Source: Syntrophomonadaceae bacterium
Lineage (GTDB): Bacteria; Bacillota; Dethiobacteria; DTU022
Length of the DNA stretch: 64,000 bases
Assembly: GCA_007121075.1 (NCBI GenBank)
Contig: SKMK01000017.1
Span: 1 to 64,000, forward strand
Direction of reading: 5' to 3'
Part shown: positions 26,235-35,618 of the stretch, one piece after another
How the letters are laid out: each line of letters starts with the position of its first letter
How positions within the stretch are numbered: position 1 is the stretch's first letter
The notes under the pieces: model-generated
Told to the model about the DNA's origin: nothing
Database searches by the model: none
What the model saw: the letters and a program-made list of their open reading frames with translations, nothing else
Translations under genes and position numbers: made by a program

Positions 26235-26862
26235 CAGGTAATTCCTCCTCTGTTTGCGTTTTAAGATGATCAACACGGTTATAGTAAACCACCCGATACC
26301 TTTTTCCTTCCCGGCGAACCAGGCTGATCGATGCGTTTTCAATTTTTAAATCCCAAAAACTATCCCGGTCCAGGTTCAAAAAGTGTTGGAGCAAAGTCCT
26401 TATCGCTCCACCATGGCTGATTACGGCCGCCTGCCGGCAATCCGGTTTTTTTGAAGCCAGCTCATCCACAAAAGCAAGCATTCGCCCGGCTACCTGCTCA
26501 ATAGTTTCTCCTCCAGGGGCGGAACGGTTAAAGGGATCGTCAAACCAACGTCTAATTTCCTGACCCCAGCGGACCTCAATTTCTTCGTAGGTAAGGCCTT
26601 CCCAGCGGCCAAAATGGATTTCCCTCAAAAGGGGGGTAACCTCCGGTTCAAGCCCGCAACAGGAACCGATCACCCGGGCGGTGTGGAAGGCTCTTTTTAA
26701 ATCACTGCAAAAAACCCCCTCGATATTTTTGCCGCCCAGGAATAAACCGGCTTTTTCGGCCTGCCTGATTCCCCGGGGTGAAAGCGGTGACTCCATCCAG
26801 CCCTGGTAGCGTTTTTGCTGGTTCGATAAAGTTTCGCCATGGCGGACCAGGTACAATTCCAT
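26224..26862 (-). CDS. cobC: Alpha-ribazole phosphatase-like histidine phosphatase
   Basis: This 212-residue protein has the phosphoglycerate-mutase-type active site LVRHGETLSNQQKRYQG at the N-terminus, a second part with IHFGRWEGL, and the distal His in VISHGGAIRTLL. It would dephosphorylate alpha-ribazole-5-phosphate or adenosylcobalamin 5'-phosphate in nucleotide-loop assembly. The general histidine phosphatase family is broad, but the start lies immediately after the cobT stop and the gene is in a B12 operon, which supports CobC. Confidence 0.85.
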   Translation of the reverse strand: MELYLVRHGETLSNQQKRYQGWMESPLSPRGIRQAEKAGLFLGGKNIEGVFCSDLKRAFHTARVIGSCCGLEPEVTPLLREIHFGRWEGLTYEEIEVRWGQEIRRWFDDPFNRSAPGGETIEQVAGRMLAFVDELASKKPDCRQAAVISHGGAIRTLLQHFLNLDRDSFWDLKIENASISLVRREGKRYRVVYYNRVDHLKTQTEEELPDGI

Positions 26863-27978
26863 TTACTGCTCTGCTCCCTTCGTTTCTGAACCTGCTTCCC
26901 TTTTTTCTTCCTTGTTGCTAACCCGGGCATCTTCAAAGGTGGCCATCTCCAGGGTAACACGGGCAGCCGCTTCCAGCAGGTGCATGGCCAGGACTGCTCC
27001 GGTTCCTTCACCAAGACGCATACCCATGTGGATATAAGGTTTAAGGTTCAGGTAGTCCATTAACAGGGCATGGCCCGATTCGGCGGAAAGGTGGGAAGGT
27101 ATAAGGTAGTGCCAGGCGTCGGGGCACATCTTTACCGCAGCCAGAGCCGCCGTGCTTGATATAAAACCGTCGACTACTACCGGAATCTTCCGGGAGGCGG
27201 CTCCGATGATCAAACCGGCCAGGGCGGCAATTTCCAGTCCCCCAACCAGGCTTAATACCCCGAGCGGATCTTCCGGATCCGGTTTATGCATCTCCAGGGC
27301 CTCACTGACCACCTTTTGTTTATAGAGCAATTTTTCATCATCGAGCCCGGTCCCCCTACCAACAACCAGTGAAGTTTCATAGCCGCTGATGGCGGCCATG
27401 ACAGCACTGCTGGCGGTGGTGTTGCCAATACCCATTTCACCGGTGGCCAGGACCTTGACCCCGTCAGTTGAAGCCTCCCGGGCGCATTCAACACCGGCCA
27501 TTATCGCTTCCAGGGCTTCCCGGCGGCTCATGGCAGGCCAGCGCCTAAAATTGTCACTTCCCGCCTTAACTCTTACTCTTTTGACCCCGGGCAGGTTACT
27601 GTCCACCTTAATCCCCACGTCGACCACTTCCACTTCCACATCGCCCTGACGGCCAAAAACATTGATCGCTGCTCCGCCTCCGGTGAAATTGGCCACCATC
27701 TGGGCAGTCACTTCGGAGGGGTAAGCGCTGATTCCTTCCTCTGTAATCCCGTGGTCGGCAGCCATAACAACCACCCGCTTTCGGGAACCAACCGGAAAAA
27801 AATCGCCGCTGATCCCGGCCAACTGTATGGCCAGATCTTCCAACCGCCCCAAACTGCCCTGCGGTTTCGTCAGGATGTCCATGCGCGCCCGCGTTTTTTC
27901 CATCGCTTTTTCATCAAGCGGCTTAACTTTCTCAACAACCTTATGCAACTTCTGTTCCATTTGTGCGTGTTCGCTCAT
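26863..27978 (-). CDS. cobT: Nicotinate-nucleotide-dimethylbenzimidazole phosphoribosyltransferase
   Basis: This 371-residue protein is CobT by length and motifs: TKPQGSLGRLEDLAIQLA near residue 33, VVMAADHGITEEGISAYPSE, and GEMGIGNTTASSA. It forms alpha-ribazole phosphate from the lower-ligand base and nicotinate mononucleotide. The C-terminal 20 residues form a charged tail not typical of the family. The start follows an AAAGGAG site. The gene heads a three-gene sub-operon after a hairpin that separates it from cobQ. Confidence 0.93.
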   Translation of the reverse strand: MSEHAQMEQKLHKVVEKVKPLDEKAMEKTRARMDILTKPQGSLGRLEDLAIQLAGISGDFFPVGSRKRVVVMAADHGITEEGISAYPSEVTAQMVANFTGGGAAINVFGRQGDVEVEVVDVGIKVDSNLPGVKRVRVKAGSDNFRRWPAMSRREALEAIMAGVECAREASTDGVKVLATGEMGIGNTTASSAVMAAISGYETSLVVGRGTGLDDEKLLYKQKVVSEALEMHKPDPEDPLGVLSLVGGLEIAALAGLIIGAASRKIPVVVDGFISSTAALAAVKMCPDAWHYLIPSHLSAESGHALLMDYLNLKPYIHMGMRLGEGTGAVLAMHLLEAAARVTLEMATFEDARVSNKEEKREAGSETKGAEQ

Positions 27979-28077
27979 TAAAAAAACTCCTTTCAGGGTT
28001 TAACGATATCAAATTTACTTTAGTTCTTCGGTAACGATGCCCAAAATATCCGCCTTTGATTCAGCAAGTGTTTATCT

Positions 28078-28113
28078 AAAACAGATCTCCAGAAAGGCAG
28101 TAAAAGAGATCTG
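28078..28113 (-). terminator. Weak terminator or attenuator between cobQ and cobT
   Basis: CAGATCTC and GAGATCTG (28082-28089 and 28106-28113) form a perfect 8-bp stem with a 16-base loop. On the minus strand it is followed by TTTTAGA. It lies in the 188-base gap, the only large gap in the B12 operon, and may reduce expression of cobT-cobC-Dph6-like. Confidence 0.45.
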
Positions 28114-28166
28114 GAAGCAAATTTTTTGCATTTAACCCCCGGCCGCTTACTATCCCGGCGGCAGCG

Positions 28167-29678
28167 TCAGCCCCGGTTTTTAACAATGCGGTAAACCAGC
28201 TCCATGTCCAGGCTTTCCCGAACGGTGTCCGCCAGCCGGTCGTACTCTTTTTCTTTGAAATCCCGGTAATGATCATAAGGCAGCCCGCGTTTCTCCGGCA
28301 GCCCCCGGCGGTGACGCAAACCATTAAGCAGCTGCCTGGTCCAGGCCAGGTTGTCGAAAATACCATGCAGGTATGTGCCGAAAACATTGCCCTTCTCATT
28401 TACCGCCCCTTCCCACCGGCCGGCGGACTTCACATAAACAGGTTGATCCACCGCCCGGTAATCGGTCTGCCCCATGTGGATTTCATAGCCTTTTAGCGCC
28501 GGTTTCCCGTCCATTCCGGAAAAATAGTTTTCATCTCTGTAAGACCACACGGCTTCGACCTGCCGGGTCGATTTTTCTTTTTCCATCACCGTTTCCATGT
28601 CCAGGAAACCGAACCCGTTTACTTCCGGGTAAGTACTTTCAACCTGATCCTGATCGAGAATACGCCGCCCGAGCATCTGGAGCCCGCCGCAGATCCCCAT
28701 TAACAGCCCCCCACTTTCAACATAATTCTTCAGGTGATAGTCCCAGCCGGCCCGGCGGAGGTATAGCAGATCCTCGATCGTATTCTTCGAGCCGGGTATA
28801 ACCAGCAGGTCGGGCTCGTCCAGCTCCCCCGGCTTCCGGATATAGGAGAGATCAACATCATCATCCAGTTCAAGGGGATTAAAGTCGGTGAAGTTGGAAA
28901 TGCGCGGCAGGAGCAATACCTTGATCTTCAAGCCTTTATTCCCGGAGCGGACCCGGAACCGATCGGTAACGCTATCCTCATCATCAAGATTGATTTTCAT
29001 AAAGGGAACTACCCCGAGAACCGGGCGTTCAATCAGTTCCTCCAGCTGTTTCAGTCCCGGCTGGAGCACTTTGAGATCACCACGAAACTTGTTGATGATC
29101 ACTCCTTTTACCAGCTCCTGTTCTTCCGGCTGCAGGAGAGCGACTGTCCCGTAAAGGGAAGCAAAAACTCCGCCGCGATCGATATCGCCGGTAAGGAGAA
29201 CGGGAGCTTTAAGGCGCAGGGCCAGCCCCATGTTAACCAGGTCCTTCTCCCGCAAGTTTATCTCGGCCGGGCTGCCGGCCCCTTCGATGACGATAATCTC
29301 GTGATCCCGGGACAGCGCTTCAAAAGCGCCATCGATAACCGGAAGCAGTGTTTCTTTCCACTGCATGTAATCCATGGCCGGCATGTTACGGAGCGCCCTG
29401 CCCATAACGACAACCTGGGAACCCTGATCGGAGGTAGGCTTTAATAGCACCGGGTTCATGTTCACATGCGGTTCAATCCCGGCTGCTTCAGCCTGCATAA
29501 CCTGGGCCCGGCCCATCTCCAGGCCGTCCGCAGTCACATATGAATTGAGAGCCATATTTTGCGCTTTGAAGGGGGCCACTCTAAACCCATCCTGCCTAAA
29601 AATCCGGCACAGGGCGGCGCACAACAGGCTTTTCCCCGCCGAAGAGGCCGTTCCCTGTACCATAATTTTCCCTTTCAC
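28167..29678 (-). CDS. cobQ: Cobyric acid synthase
   Basis: This 503-residue enzyme amidates adenosylcobyrinate a,c-diamide at four positions. The N-terminal ATPase domain opens MVQGTASSAGKSLL and includes APFKAQNMALNS; the C-terminal glutaminase-like domain has GICGGLQMLGRRI with the Cys nucleophile and a later YLHGIFDN His. Length and order fit CobQ/CbiP. Its start overlaps the cobD stop by four bases. With cobD and cbiB it provides the late steps after corrin ring synthesis; ring-forming genes are not in the window. Confidence 0.95.
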   Translation of the reverse strand: MKGKIMVQGTASSAGKSLLCAALCRIFRQDGFRVAPFKAQNMALNSYVTADGLEMGRAQVMQAEAAGIEPHVNMNPVLLKPTSDQGSQVVVMGRALRNMPAMDYMQWKETLLPVIDGAFEALSRDHEIIVIEGAGSPAEINLREKDLVNMGLALRLKAPVLLTGDIDRGGVFASLYGTVALLQPEEQELVKGVIINKFRGDLKVLQPGLKQLEELIERPVLGVVPFMKINLDDEDSVTDRFRVRSGNKGLKIKVLLLPRISNFTDFNPLELDDDVDLSYIRKPGELDEPDLLVIPGSKNTIEDLLYLRRAGWDYHLKNYVESGGLLMGICGGLQMLGRRILDQDQVESTYPEVNGFGFLDMETVMEKEKSTRQVEAVWSYRDENYFSGMDGKPALKGYEIHMGQTDYRAVDQPVYVKSAGRWEGAVNEKGNVFGTYLHGIFDNLAWTRQLLNGLRHRRGLPEKRGLPYDHYRDFKEKEYDRLADTVRESLDMELVYRIVKNRG

Positions 29679-30841
29679 CGGCCTTCACCTCCTGTAAAAT
29701 AACCTGTTTCGGGGCTGTTGGTTTCCGAGTGGCCGGCTTTTCCAGACCAAAGGTATTCTAAGTATTTTTTTATTTCTTCTACCAGGCGGACGTTGTCCGG
29801 CCGTTTTAAAACCGCTACCCTAAAATAACTCCGGTCCAGCCCGTTAAAATTGTCGGCCCGCCTGATCAAAATTCCCCGCCCGGCCAGGAAATCCTGAAAA
29901 TCAAGGACATCAAATCCTGGTTCCGTTCCCTGCACCAGTAGATAATTGGCAGCGCCTTCAAAAATCCGGAAAGCACCAGTTTCTTTTAAACTCCGGCTGA
30001 TAAAAAGGCGTTCTTCCTCAATTAAGGCCAGCGTATCTTCGATGTAACCTTCCTGCTCCAGGCAGTAAAGGCCGGCCTTCTGGGCCAGGATATTAACCCG
30101 CCACGGGTCGCCCCACCGGCTCAATTCCGCCGCTTCTTTTTCAGGGCCAATCAGGCAGCCCAGGCGCAGGCCGGGCAGTGACCACAGTTTGGTCAAGGAC
30201 AGGGTTATCCAGAGGTTGCCGTTGCCGGCATGGCGCATGCTTTCTTCCGGCCGCCCTGTAAGCGGGATAAAGCTTTCATCGATCATGACCAGGGCCCCGG
30301 AATCCTCCGACGCCTGCACCAGGGAAGAAAGCGCGTTCCCTGAAAACAGTTTGCCGGTGGGATTGGACGGGTTGCAGAAAACCACCAAATCATTCCTGCC
30401 TATGTTTCCGGCCAGGAATTGCAAATCAAAGTCTTCCCCGGGCGGAAGGGGATAGTACTTTACCCCGGCTCCGGCCAGGCGGGCCGCCCGTTCGTACTCG
30501 GAAAAGGTAGGTGCGGGCACAAACACCCTCCGGGGCCTCTTCCAGATCACCAGGAGGTGGATCAATTCATTGGCCCCGTTTCCCAGGATCAGCCTGTTTT
30601 CCTGAAGGCCGAGGAACCGGGACAGCTTAGTACGCAACTCGCGGGCCTGCGGAGAGGGATAATGCACTATCTCCGGCAAAAATTTATTTAAGTGGTCAAT
30701 TAAACCCTGAGGCGGGCCAAGGGGGTTGACATTGCTGCTGAAATCAATCAGGTTGCCCCCGGCAGGGTTCCACCGCCGCGCGGCAGCGGCCAGGTCTCCA
30801 CCGTGGCCGCCGGTCTCATCATAAAAGCTGTTCAAAACCAA
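29675..30841 (-). CDS. cobD: Threonine-phosphate decarboxylase (CobD-type aminotransferase fold)
   Basis: This 388-residue PLP enzyme resembles histidinol-phosphate aminotransferase and matches CobD through HGGDLAAAARRW and DFSSNVNPLGPP at the start. The PLP lysine is in TLSLTKLWSLPGLRLG near residue 225. It makes (R)-1-amino-2-propanol phosphate for the corrinoid side chain. The start may be the TTG at 30841 or the TTG at 30835, both inside the end of cobS and behind GGCGGTGA. It is flanked by cobS and cobQ with overlaps on both sides. Confidence 0.9.
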   Translation of the reverse strand: MVLNSFYDETGGHGGDLAAAARRWNPAGGNLIDFSSNVNPLGPPQGLIDHLNKFLPEIVHYPSPQARELRTKLSRFLGLQENRLILGNGANELIHLLVIWKRPRRVFVPAPTFSEYERAARLAGAGVKYYPLPPGEDFDLQFLAGNIGRNDLVVFCNPSNPTGKLFSGNALSSLVQASEDSGALVMIDESFIPLTGRPEESMRHAGNGNLWITLSLTKLWSLPGLRLGCLIGPEKEAAELSRWGDPWRVNILAQKAGLYCLEQEGYIEDTLALIEEERLFISRSLKETGAFRIFEGAANYLLVQGTEPGFDVLDFQDFLAGRGILIRRADNFNGLDRSYFRVAVLKRPDNVRLVEEIKKYLEYLWSGKAGHSETNSPETGYFTGGEGR

Positions 30842-31637
30842 TCACCGCCTTTGCTGCCGGCCCGCCGGGGACAGCCACCTGCAGGGTAAAATAAAAACCG
30901 GCCAGGAAAAACATTTCCCCCAGTTCACTGGAGGCCCCTAAAATATCTCCGGTCAGCCCGCCCAGCCTCAAGGATGCATAAAAGGCCAGGGCATGGGCAC
31001 AGGCCAGGGCTATAACACATCCGGCCAGGACAGAAATGGCCAGGTGGGGCTGCCACCAGGCAAAAGCTCCGACCAGGACAAGAGCTCCAATCGAGGCTTT
31101 GACCAGGATCGGCCAGCGCAGTTCACGGAGGAACAGGTCACCCAGGCCGCGATTGCGGGCCGGCGCAAACCAGGCCCCGGCATAAACGATTGCCCACCTG
31201 CCGGCCAGGGGCATAAACAGCAGGACCACCGGCATTAAAAAAGATGTTTCAAAGCCTGCTAAAAAGGTATATTTTAACAGGTAAACAAAGAAAATTGAAG
31301 CCGCCCCCATCACCCCGATAGCGCTGTCGTCCATGGCTTTTAAAGCTTTTTCCCTACCGGTAGTACCGATCAGGCCGTCTGCCGTGTCGGCCAGGCCGTC
31401 AAAATGAAGGCCCCGGGTCAGAAAAAAACCTAAAATCAGGGCTATCACCGCCACAGGAGCCGGGTTAAAAACAAGACCCAACAACCAGGCCGATCCGGCC
31501 AGGGTCAGGCCCAGGGTTGCACCGGCCAGGGGGAAACAGGCCGCCGAAGTAGAAAGTTCCCCGCCACCGGGCCCAAACTGGACGTGGGGAAGCGGAACAA
31601 TGGTTAAAAAAGACAGCGCCCGCAGGTAGCTTTTCAA
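30819..31637 (-). CDS. cobS: Adenosylcobinamide-GDP ribazoletransferase (cobalamin synthase)
   Basis: This integral membrane enzyme of about 272 residues joins adenosylcobinamide-GDP to alpha-ribazole. It has several hydrophobic segments and the family motif RGLHFDGLADTADGL near residue 70, with acidic residues that bind magnesium. I chose the TTG at 31637 because GGGGAGG lies ten bases before it and TTGA overlaps the cbiB stop by four bases; a longer frame to 31688 has no such support. It would act with CbiB at the membrane. Confidence 0.92.
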   Translation of the reverse strand: MKSYLRALSFLTIVPLPHVQFGPGGGELSTSAACFPLAGATLGLTLAGSAWLLGLVFNPAPVAVIALILGFFLTRGLHFDGLADTADGLIGTTGREKALKAMDDSAIGVMGAASIFFVYLLKYTFLAGFETSFLMPVVLLFMPLAGRWAIVYAGAWFAPARNRGLGDLFLRELRWPILVKASIGALVLVGAFAWWQPHLAISVLAGCVIALACAHALAFYASLRLGGLTGDILGASSELGEMFFLAGFYFTLQVAVPGGPAAKAVIGFEQLL

Positions 31638-32617
31638 AAAGTAAAAACCTCCCCGGTTTGCATTAAATAGTAGATGATCATAGAACAAATAAAAGCAATT
31701 ATTGAAACCCGGTTGAACAGGACCAGGCCCCGATCGATATCCCCCGGTCCGGCATCCCTGCCGGCTGCATTAATCAGGGGCTGTTCTTTAAGCCTTCCGT
31801 GGTAGCGATCAGGACCGCCAAATTTTACACCGAGCACTCCCGCCGCAGCGGCTTCCGGCCAGGCGCTGTTGGGGCTGTTATGCTTGCCCCGATCCCTGAT
31901 CAGCACTCTCAAACCCCGGCCTGACGCTCCCTCCATGGCGCCGGCCAGAACCAGCAAGCCCGCCGTCAGGCGAGAGGGAATATAACTCAGGATATCGTCC
32001 ATCCGGGCGGAGAAAAATCCAAGGTCTTTATATCCATCCGTCAGATAACCCAGCATGGAATCCAGGGTGTTCACTGACTTGTAGAGCACGGCCAGGGGAG
32101 CGCCTCCCAGGGCGGCAAAGAACAGCGGTGCCACCAGGCCGTCGGCGCTGTTTTCAAAAAGGCTTTCCAGTGTTGCTCGCGATATGCCGCTTTCATCAAG
32201 CCGGCCCGTATCCCTGCTGACCAGCAGCGCAGTGCCGGTCCGGGCCCGTTCAAGGCGGCCGGAACGCAGTTCCCGGCCCACCCTGGAAACATGCCGGTGT
32301 AGATCGCCGCCGGCCAGCACAGTAAACAGGATATATGTTTCAAAGAGCCACCCGGCCAGGTAGTGAAAGCGGTAAGCGCCATCAATCAAGAGAAAGGTTG
32401 CCAGTACGGATCCTCCCGCTATAATAATCACTATTAAAAATCCCGCTGCTTTTAAACCGGCTGCTGAGACAAAAAACCGCCGGGCAACTTTTTCCAGGCC
32501 TTCAATAACCATTCCCAGGCAGCGGACCGGATGCGGGAAGCGGGGCGGATCTCCAATTATATAATCCAGCAGGTAGGCCAGACCGAGGGCGGACATGCTC
32601 AAAACAACCCGGTCCAC
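31634..32617 (-). CDS. cbiB: Adenosylcobinamide-phosphate synthase
   Basis: This 327-residue membrane protein attaches aminopropanol phosphate to cobyric acid. It shows the family N-terminus LAYLLDYIIGDPPRFPHPVRCLG and the conserved block NSAWPEAAAAGVLGVKFGGP near residue 260. About five hydrophobic segments are visible. It starts with GTG directly after the cobU stop, with AGGAGG inside the end of cobU. The stop overlaps cobS by four bases. Confidence 0.93.
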   Translation of the reverse strand: MDRVVLSMSALGLAYLLDYIIGDPPRFPHPVRCLGMVIEGLEKVARRFFVSAAGLKAAGFLIVIIIAGGSVLATFLLIDGAYRFHYLAGWLFETYILFTVLAGGDLHRHVSRVGRELRSGRLERARTGTALLVSRDTGRLDESGISRATLESLFENSADGLVAPLFFAALGGAPLAVLYKSVNTLDSMLGYLTDGYKDLGFFSARMDDILSYIPSRLTAGLLVLAGAMEGASGRGLRVLIRDRGKHNSPNSAWPEAAAAGVLGVKFGGPDRYHGRLKEQPLINAAGRDAGPGDIDRGLVLFNRVSIIAFICSMIIYYLMQTGEVFTF

Positions 32618-33214
32618 TTATTTAAACCTCCTGGGAATGCCGCACACTACCAGCCAGAGCTGGTCGGCCGCTTCAGCCATAATTTGGTTGGCCCGCCCTG
32701 AATAATCCCGGAAAACCCGGCCCAGCGGGTAATTCGGCACCACTCCCATTCCCACTTCGTTGGTTACCACGACCACCCCGGCCGGATACTTCGCCGCCGC
32801 TTGGGCCAACCCGGTGATATAGCCAAGGGTTCGCTGCCCGGCCTCTTCCAGGAGCCTTTCATCGGCAAAAATATCTTCGCCCTGCCTGACAGCGCCATGC
32901 CGGTTGAGATCCGTCAGAATGCGGTTACTGACCAGCAGGGTCAGGCAATCCAAAAGGACCAGGTTTCCCGAACCGGTTTCTTTTTCAAATACCAGGTGCG
33001 GTTCTTCCGGTTCTTCCACCGTCCGGAAATTATCCGGGCGCCTTTTTTTATGGGCGGCAACCCGTTCCCTCATCTCTTCGTCTTCCACCCTGGCCGTGGC
33101 CAGGTAAATGACTTTCTTTTTGCTTTCCAGGGCCAATTTTTCCGCGAAGGTGCTCTTTCCGCTGCGGGCTCCACCGGTAATCAAGACCAGGGAACCGCCG
33201 CCGTGATCATTCAT
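32618..33214 (-). CDS. cobU: Adenosylcobinamide kinase / guanylyltransferase
   Basis: This 198-residue bifunctional enzyme phosphorylates adenosylcobinamide and then attaches GMP. The P-loop is GGARSGKS near residue 13, VIYLATARVEDEEMRERVAAHKKRR follows in the expected place (the guanylylated His lies there), and VVVVTNEVGMGVVP is near residue 150. Length and motifs match CobU. It overlaps the end of btuD by eight bases. Confidence 0.94.
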   Translation of the reverse strand: MNDHGGGSLVLITGGARSGKSTFAEKLALESKKKVIYLATARVEDEEMRERVAAHKKRRPDNFRTVEEPEEPHLVFEKETGSGNLVLLDCLTLLVSNRILTDLNRHGAVRQGEDIFADERLLEEAGQRTLGYITGLAQAAAKYPAGVVVVTNEVGMGVVPNYPLGRVFRDYSGRANQIMAEAADQLWLVVCGIPRRFK

Positions 33215-34484
33215 TTAGTTTTCCTCCGCCCGGGCAGATTGTTTCATGCAAGTCATCGAAAGTTTCCAGGACCCCTGCTCCTTTTTCAACCAGGCTTTCA
33301 AGCAGCGGCCTGGCTTTCCCGCTGTAATCGCGCCGCTCAACCCCGGCCAGGTCTATAATATAAACCGGTTTGCCTTCATCAAGGGCCGTTTCCACCTCTT
33401 CAAATACGGGCAGGTTACCTTCGCCAAGGGGAATGGGGGGAACTACCACCATATCCGCTTCGCGCATCAGCTTGAGGTGCTCTTCCTTGTGGACGCCGTT
33501 CATGCTGGTGAAAGGCGGGACGATAACCACCGGCAGGCTGTGAAAGTGGGCAAAGCGGCAACCGCTGTCCTGGGCTGACACCGGCCCGACTGATAGCCGG
33601 CACCCTCGCTGGCTGAGTAGCTCAAGGACCGGGAGGGCCTCTTCTCCCCCGCCGATGACATGGACCGCCGGCCCGCTGCCGCTGAGGTTCTCCTCGGAAG
33701 TGCGCCCCCTGACCACGCTTACCTGCAGGACCCCATGCAGGGGATGACGGTAGGTCGTGGCCGGCACGCCGTAAGATTTACGGATATTTTCCGGGGTGAT
33801 CACTTCCTCGGCCCGGCCGGCCGCCATAACCCTGCCGCCGGAAAGCAATATGAATCGGTTGAAATGGTGTACGGCCAGGTTGATGTCATGGATGGCGGCT
33901 ATAACGGTTACTTTCTGTTCACGGTTGAGGCGGGCGGCCAGCTCCAGGAGCATCGACTGGTAACCGATATCGAGGTTGGCCGTCGGTTCGTCTAAAAGGA
34001 GGGCTTCCGGCTGCTGGCAAACCGCGCGGGCCATAATCACCCGCTGCTTTTCCCCGCCGCTCAAAGCGGCTATGGAACGTTCGGCCAGGTGGGAAACGCC
34101 GGTCATCTCCATGGAGCGCCGCACAATTTCGCGGTCTTTCTGTTCTTCCTTCTGAAAACGGCCCAGGTAGGGAAACCTTCCCATCATCACTATATCTTCG
34201 ACGGTGAAATCAAAATCGGCCGTCGTTTCCTGGGGCACCACCGCCATCTTCCGGGCCGCTTCCTTGCTGTCAAACTGTTCCAGTCCCTGTCCGTCGAGCA
34301 GGATTGATCCGGAGGTGGGCCTGAGGATCCGGCTTATACAGCGCAGCAGGGTCGACTTACCAGCCCCGTTGGCCCCGAGCAGGGCCACCAGGCCTCCGCG
34401 CTCCACGGTAAAACTGGTCTCTTCCAGGACCGGCTGAGCGTCATAAGCAAGTTTCAGGCCATGAACTTCAATATTTATTCCCAC
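33207..34484 (-). CDS. btuD: Cobalamin ABC transporter ATPase fused to a C-terminal Rossmann-like domain
   Basis: This 425-residue protein is an ABC ATPase of the BtuD/FecE type in residues 1-255: Walker A GANGAGKST, signature LSGGEKQRVIMARA, Walker B ALLLDEP and TANLDI, then switch His in AAIHDINLA. Residues about 265-425 form an added domain beginning VHVIGGGEEALPVLELLSQRG, a nucleotide-fold-like start, with ADMVVVPPIPLGEGN later. This extension doubles the usual length of about 260. Its function is unknown; a corrinoid- or regulator-binding role is a guess. It lies six bases after btuC. Confidence 0.9.
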   Translation of the reverse strand: MGINIEVHGLKLAYDAQPVLEETSFTVERGGLVALLGANGAGKSTLLRCISRILRPTSGSILLDGQGLEQFDSKEAARKMAVVPQETTADFDFTVEDIVMMGRFPYLGRFQKEEQKDREIVRRSMEMTGVSHLAERSIAALSGGEKQRVIMARAVCQQPEALLLDEPTANLDIGYQSMLLELAARLNREQKVTVIAAIHDINLAVHHFNRFILLSGGRVMAAGRAEEVITPENIRKSYGVPATTYRHPLHGVLQVSVVRGRTSEENLSGSGPAVHVIGGGEEALPVLELLSQRGCRLSVGPVSAQDSGCRFAHFHSLPVVIVPPFTSMNGVHKEEHLKLMREADMVVVPPIPLGEGNLPVFEEVETALDEGKPVYIIDLAGVERRDYSGKARPLLESLVEKGAGVLETFDDLHETICPGGGKLNE

Positions 34485-34490
34485 GGCTTC

Positions 34491-35516
34491 CTACCCTCCT
34501 CCGCCAAAATAGCGCAATTTCTTGCGTTTCTTCAGCAAATAAACAAACATCGGGGCTCCGATCAGGGCGGTTATAATGCCCACCGGCAACTCGGAAGGGG
34601 CGATCACTACCCGGGCCAGGGTATCGGTGGCAATCAACAGTACGGCCCCGAGCAAAGCCGAAGCCGGCAGCAAAAAACGGTGATCCGGTCCGGCCACCAG
34701 GCGCACGAAATGGGGGACTACCAGCCCGACAAAGCCGATTATGCCGCTGGTGGATACGGCCGCCGCCACCAGCAGCGATGAGCCGGCCAGCATTATTTTC
34801 TTGACCCTCTCGGTATCGACCCCTAAGTGGCTGGCCGTTTCTTCTCCGAGCAGCATGGCGTTTAATTCCCGCGAAAAGATACTGACACAGATAAAGCCGA
34901 CCAGGGCGTAAGGGACCATCACCCTGACCTGGTGCCAGGTGGCCCCGCCGAGGCCGCCCATCATCCAGAAAACCACCATGTGCAGTTTTTCCCCGGCAAA
35001 GTAAGTGAGCAGCGACACCAGGGCTGAAAGGAAGGCGCTGACGGCAATCCCCGCCAGAAGCAGGGTCATTACCGGGACAGCCTGCCCGACGCGGGCCATG
35101 CTGTAAACCAGCATGATGGTGATAATCCCTCCCCCGAAGGCAAACAGGGGTACCGCCCCGAATCCGCCGACGGCCAGGCTAAACCCGCTGAGCATGGCAA
35201 AGACAGCTCCCAGGGCCGCTCCCGATGAAATCCCGATCACATAAGGATCGGCCATCGGGTTGCGGAAAAGGCCCTGGAAAACCGCCCCCGCCACGGCCAG
35301 TGAACTGCCCACTGCCGCGGCCAGAAAAACCCGCGGCAGGCGGATCTGGAGCAAGATATCTTCGTGAACCGACCGGATTTCCAACCCCTCAAAAACCAGG
35401 CCAAAGGGTAAAGCTTCCAGCAGGATCACCAGCACGTTTCGCCAGCCGATCGACACGGAACCCCAGACCATGGCATTAACTGCCACCGCACATAACAGGA
35501 TCACCAGGCCGGCCAT
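34491..35516 (-). CDS. btuC: Cobalamin ABC transporter permease (BtuC/FecCD family)
   Basis: This 341-residue protein has about ten hydrophobic segments and the family motifs RLPRVFLAAAVGSSLAVAGA near residue 58, GISSGAALGAVFAMLSG, and the C-terminal FVGLVVPHFVRLVAGPDHR that contacts the ATPase. FecCD permeases also carry iron-siderophores and heme, but the riboswitch and neighbours point to corrinoids. No in-frame start exists upstream of the chosen ATG; its ribosome binding site is weak. Confidence 0.92.
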   Translation of the reverse strand: MAGLVILLCAVAVNAMVWGSVSIGWRNVLVILLEALPFGLVFEGLEIRSVHEDILLQIRLPRVFLAAAVGSSLAVAGAVFQGLFRNPMADPYVIGISSGAALGAVFAMLSGFSLAVGGFGAVPLFAFGGGIITIMLVYSMARVGQAVPVMTLLLAGIAVSAFLSALVSLLTYFAGEKLHMVVFWMMGGLGGATWHQVRVMVPYALVGFICVSIFSRELNAMLLGEETASHLGVDTERVKKIMLAGSSLLVAAAVSTSGIIGFVGLVVPHFVRLVAGPDHRFLLPASALLGAVLLIATDTLARVVIAPSELPVGIITALIGAPMFVYLLKKRKKLRYFGGGG

Positions 35517-35618
35517 TAAGAACTTTTTCCGATAGCCGGCCCTGCCGTCACCCTGGTTTGTTTTTTGTTGATGCTGAGCCGTTTTAAACTACCTCACTTA
35601 CCTGCAAATTTATTAATC

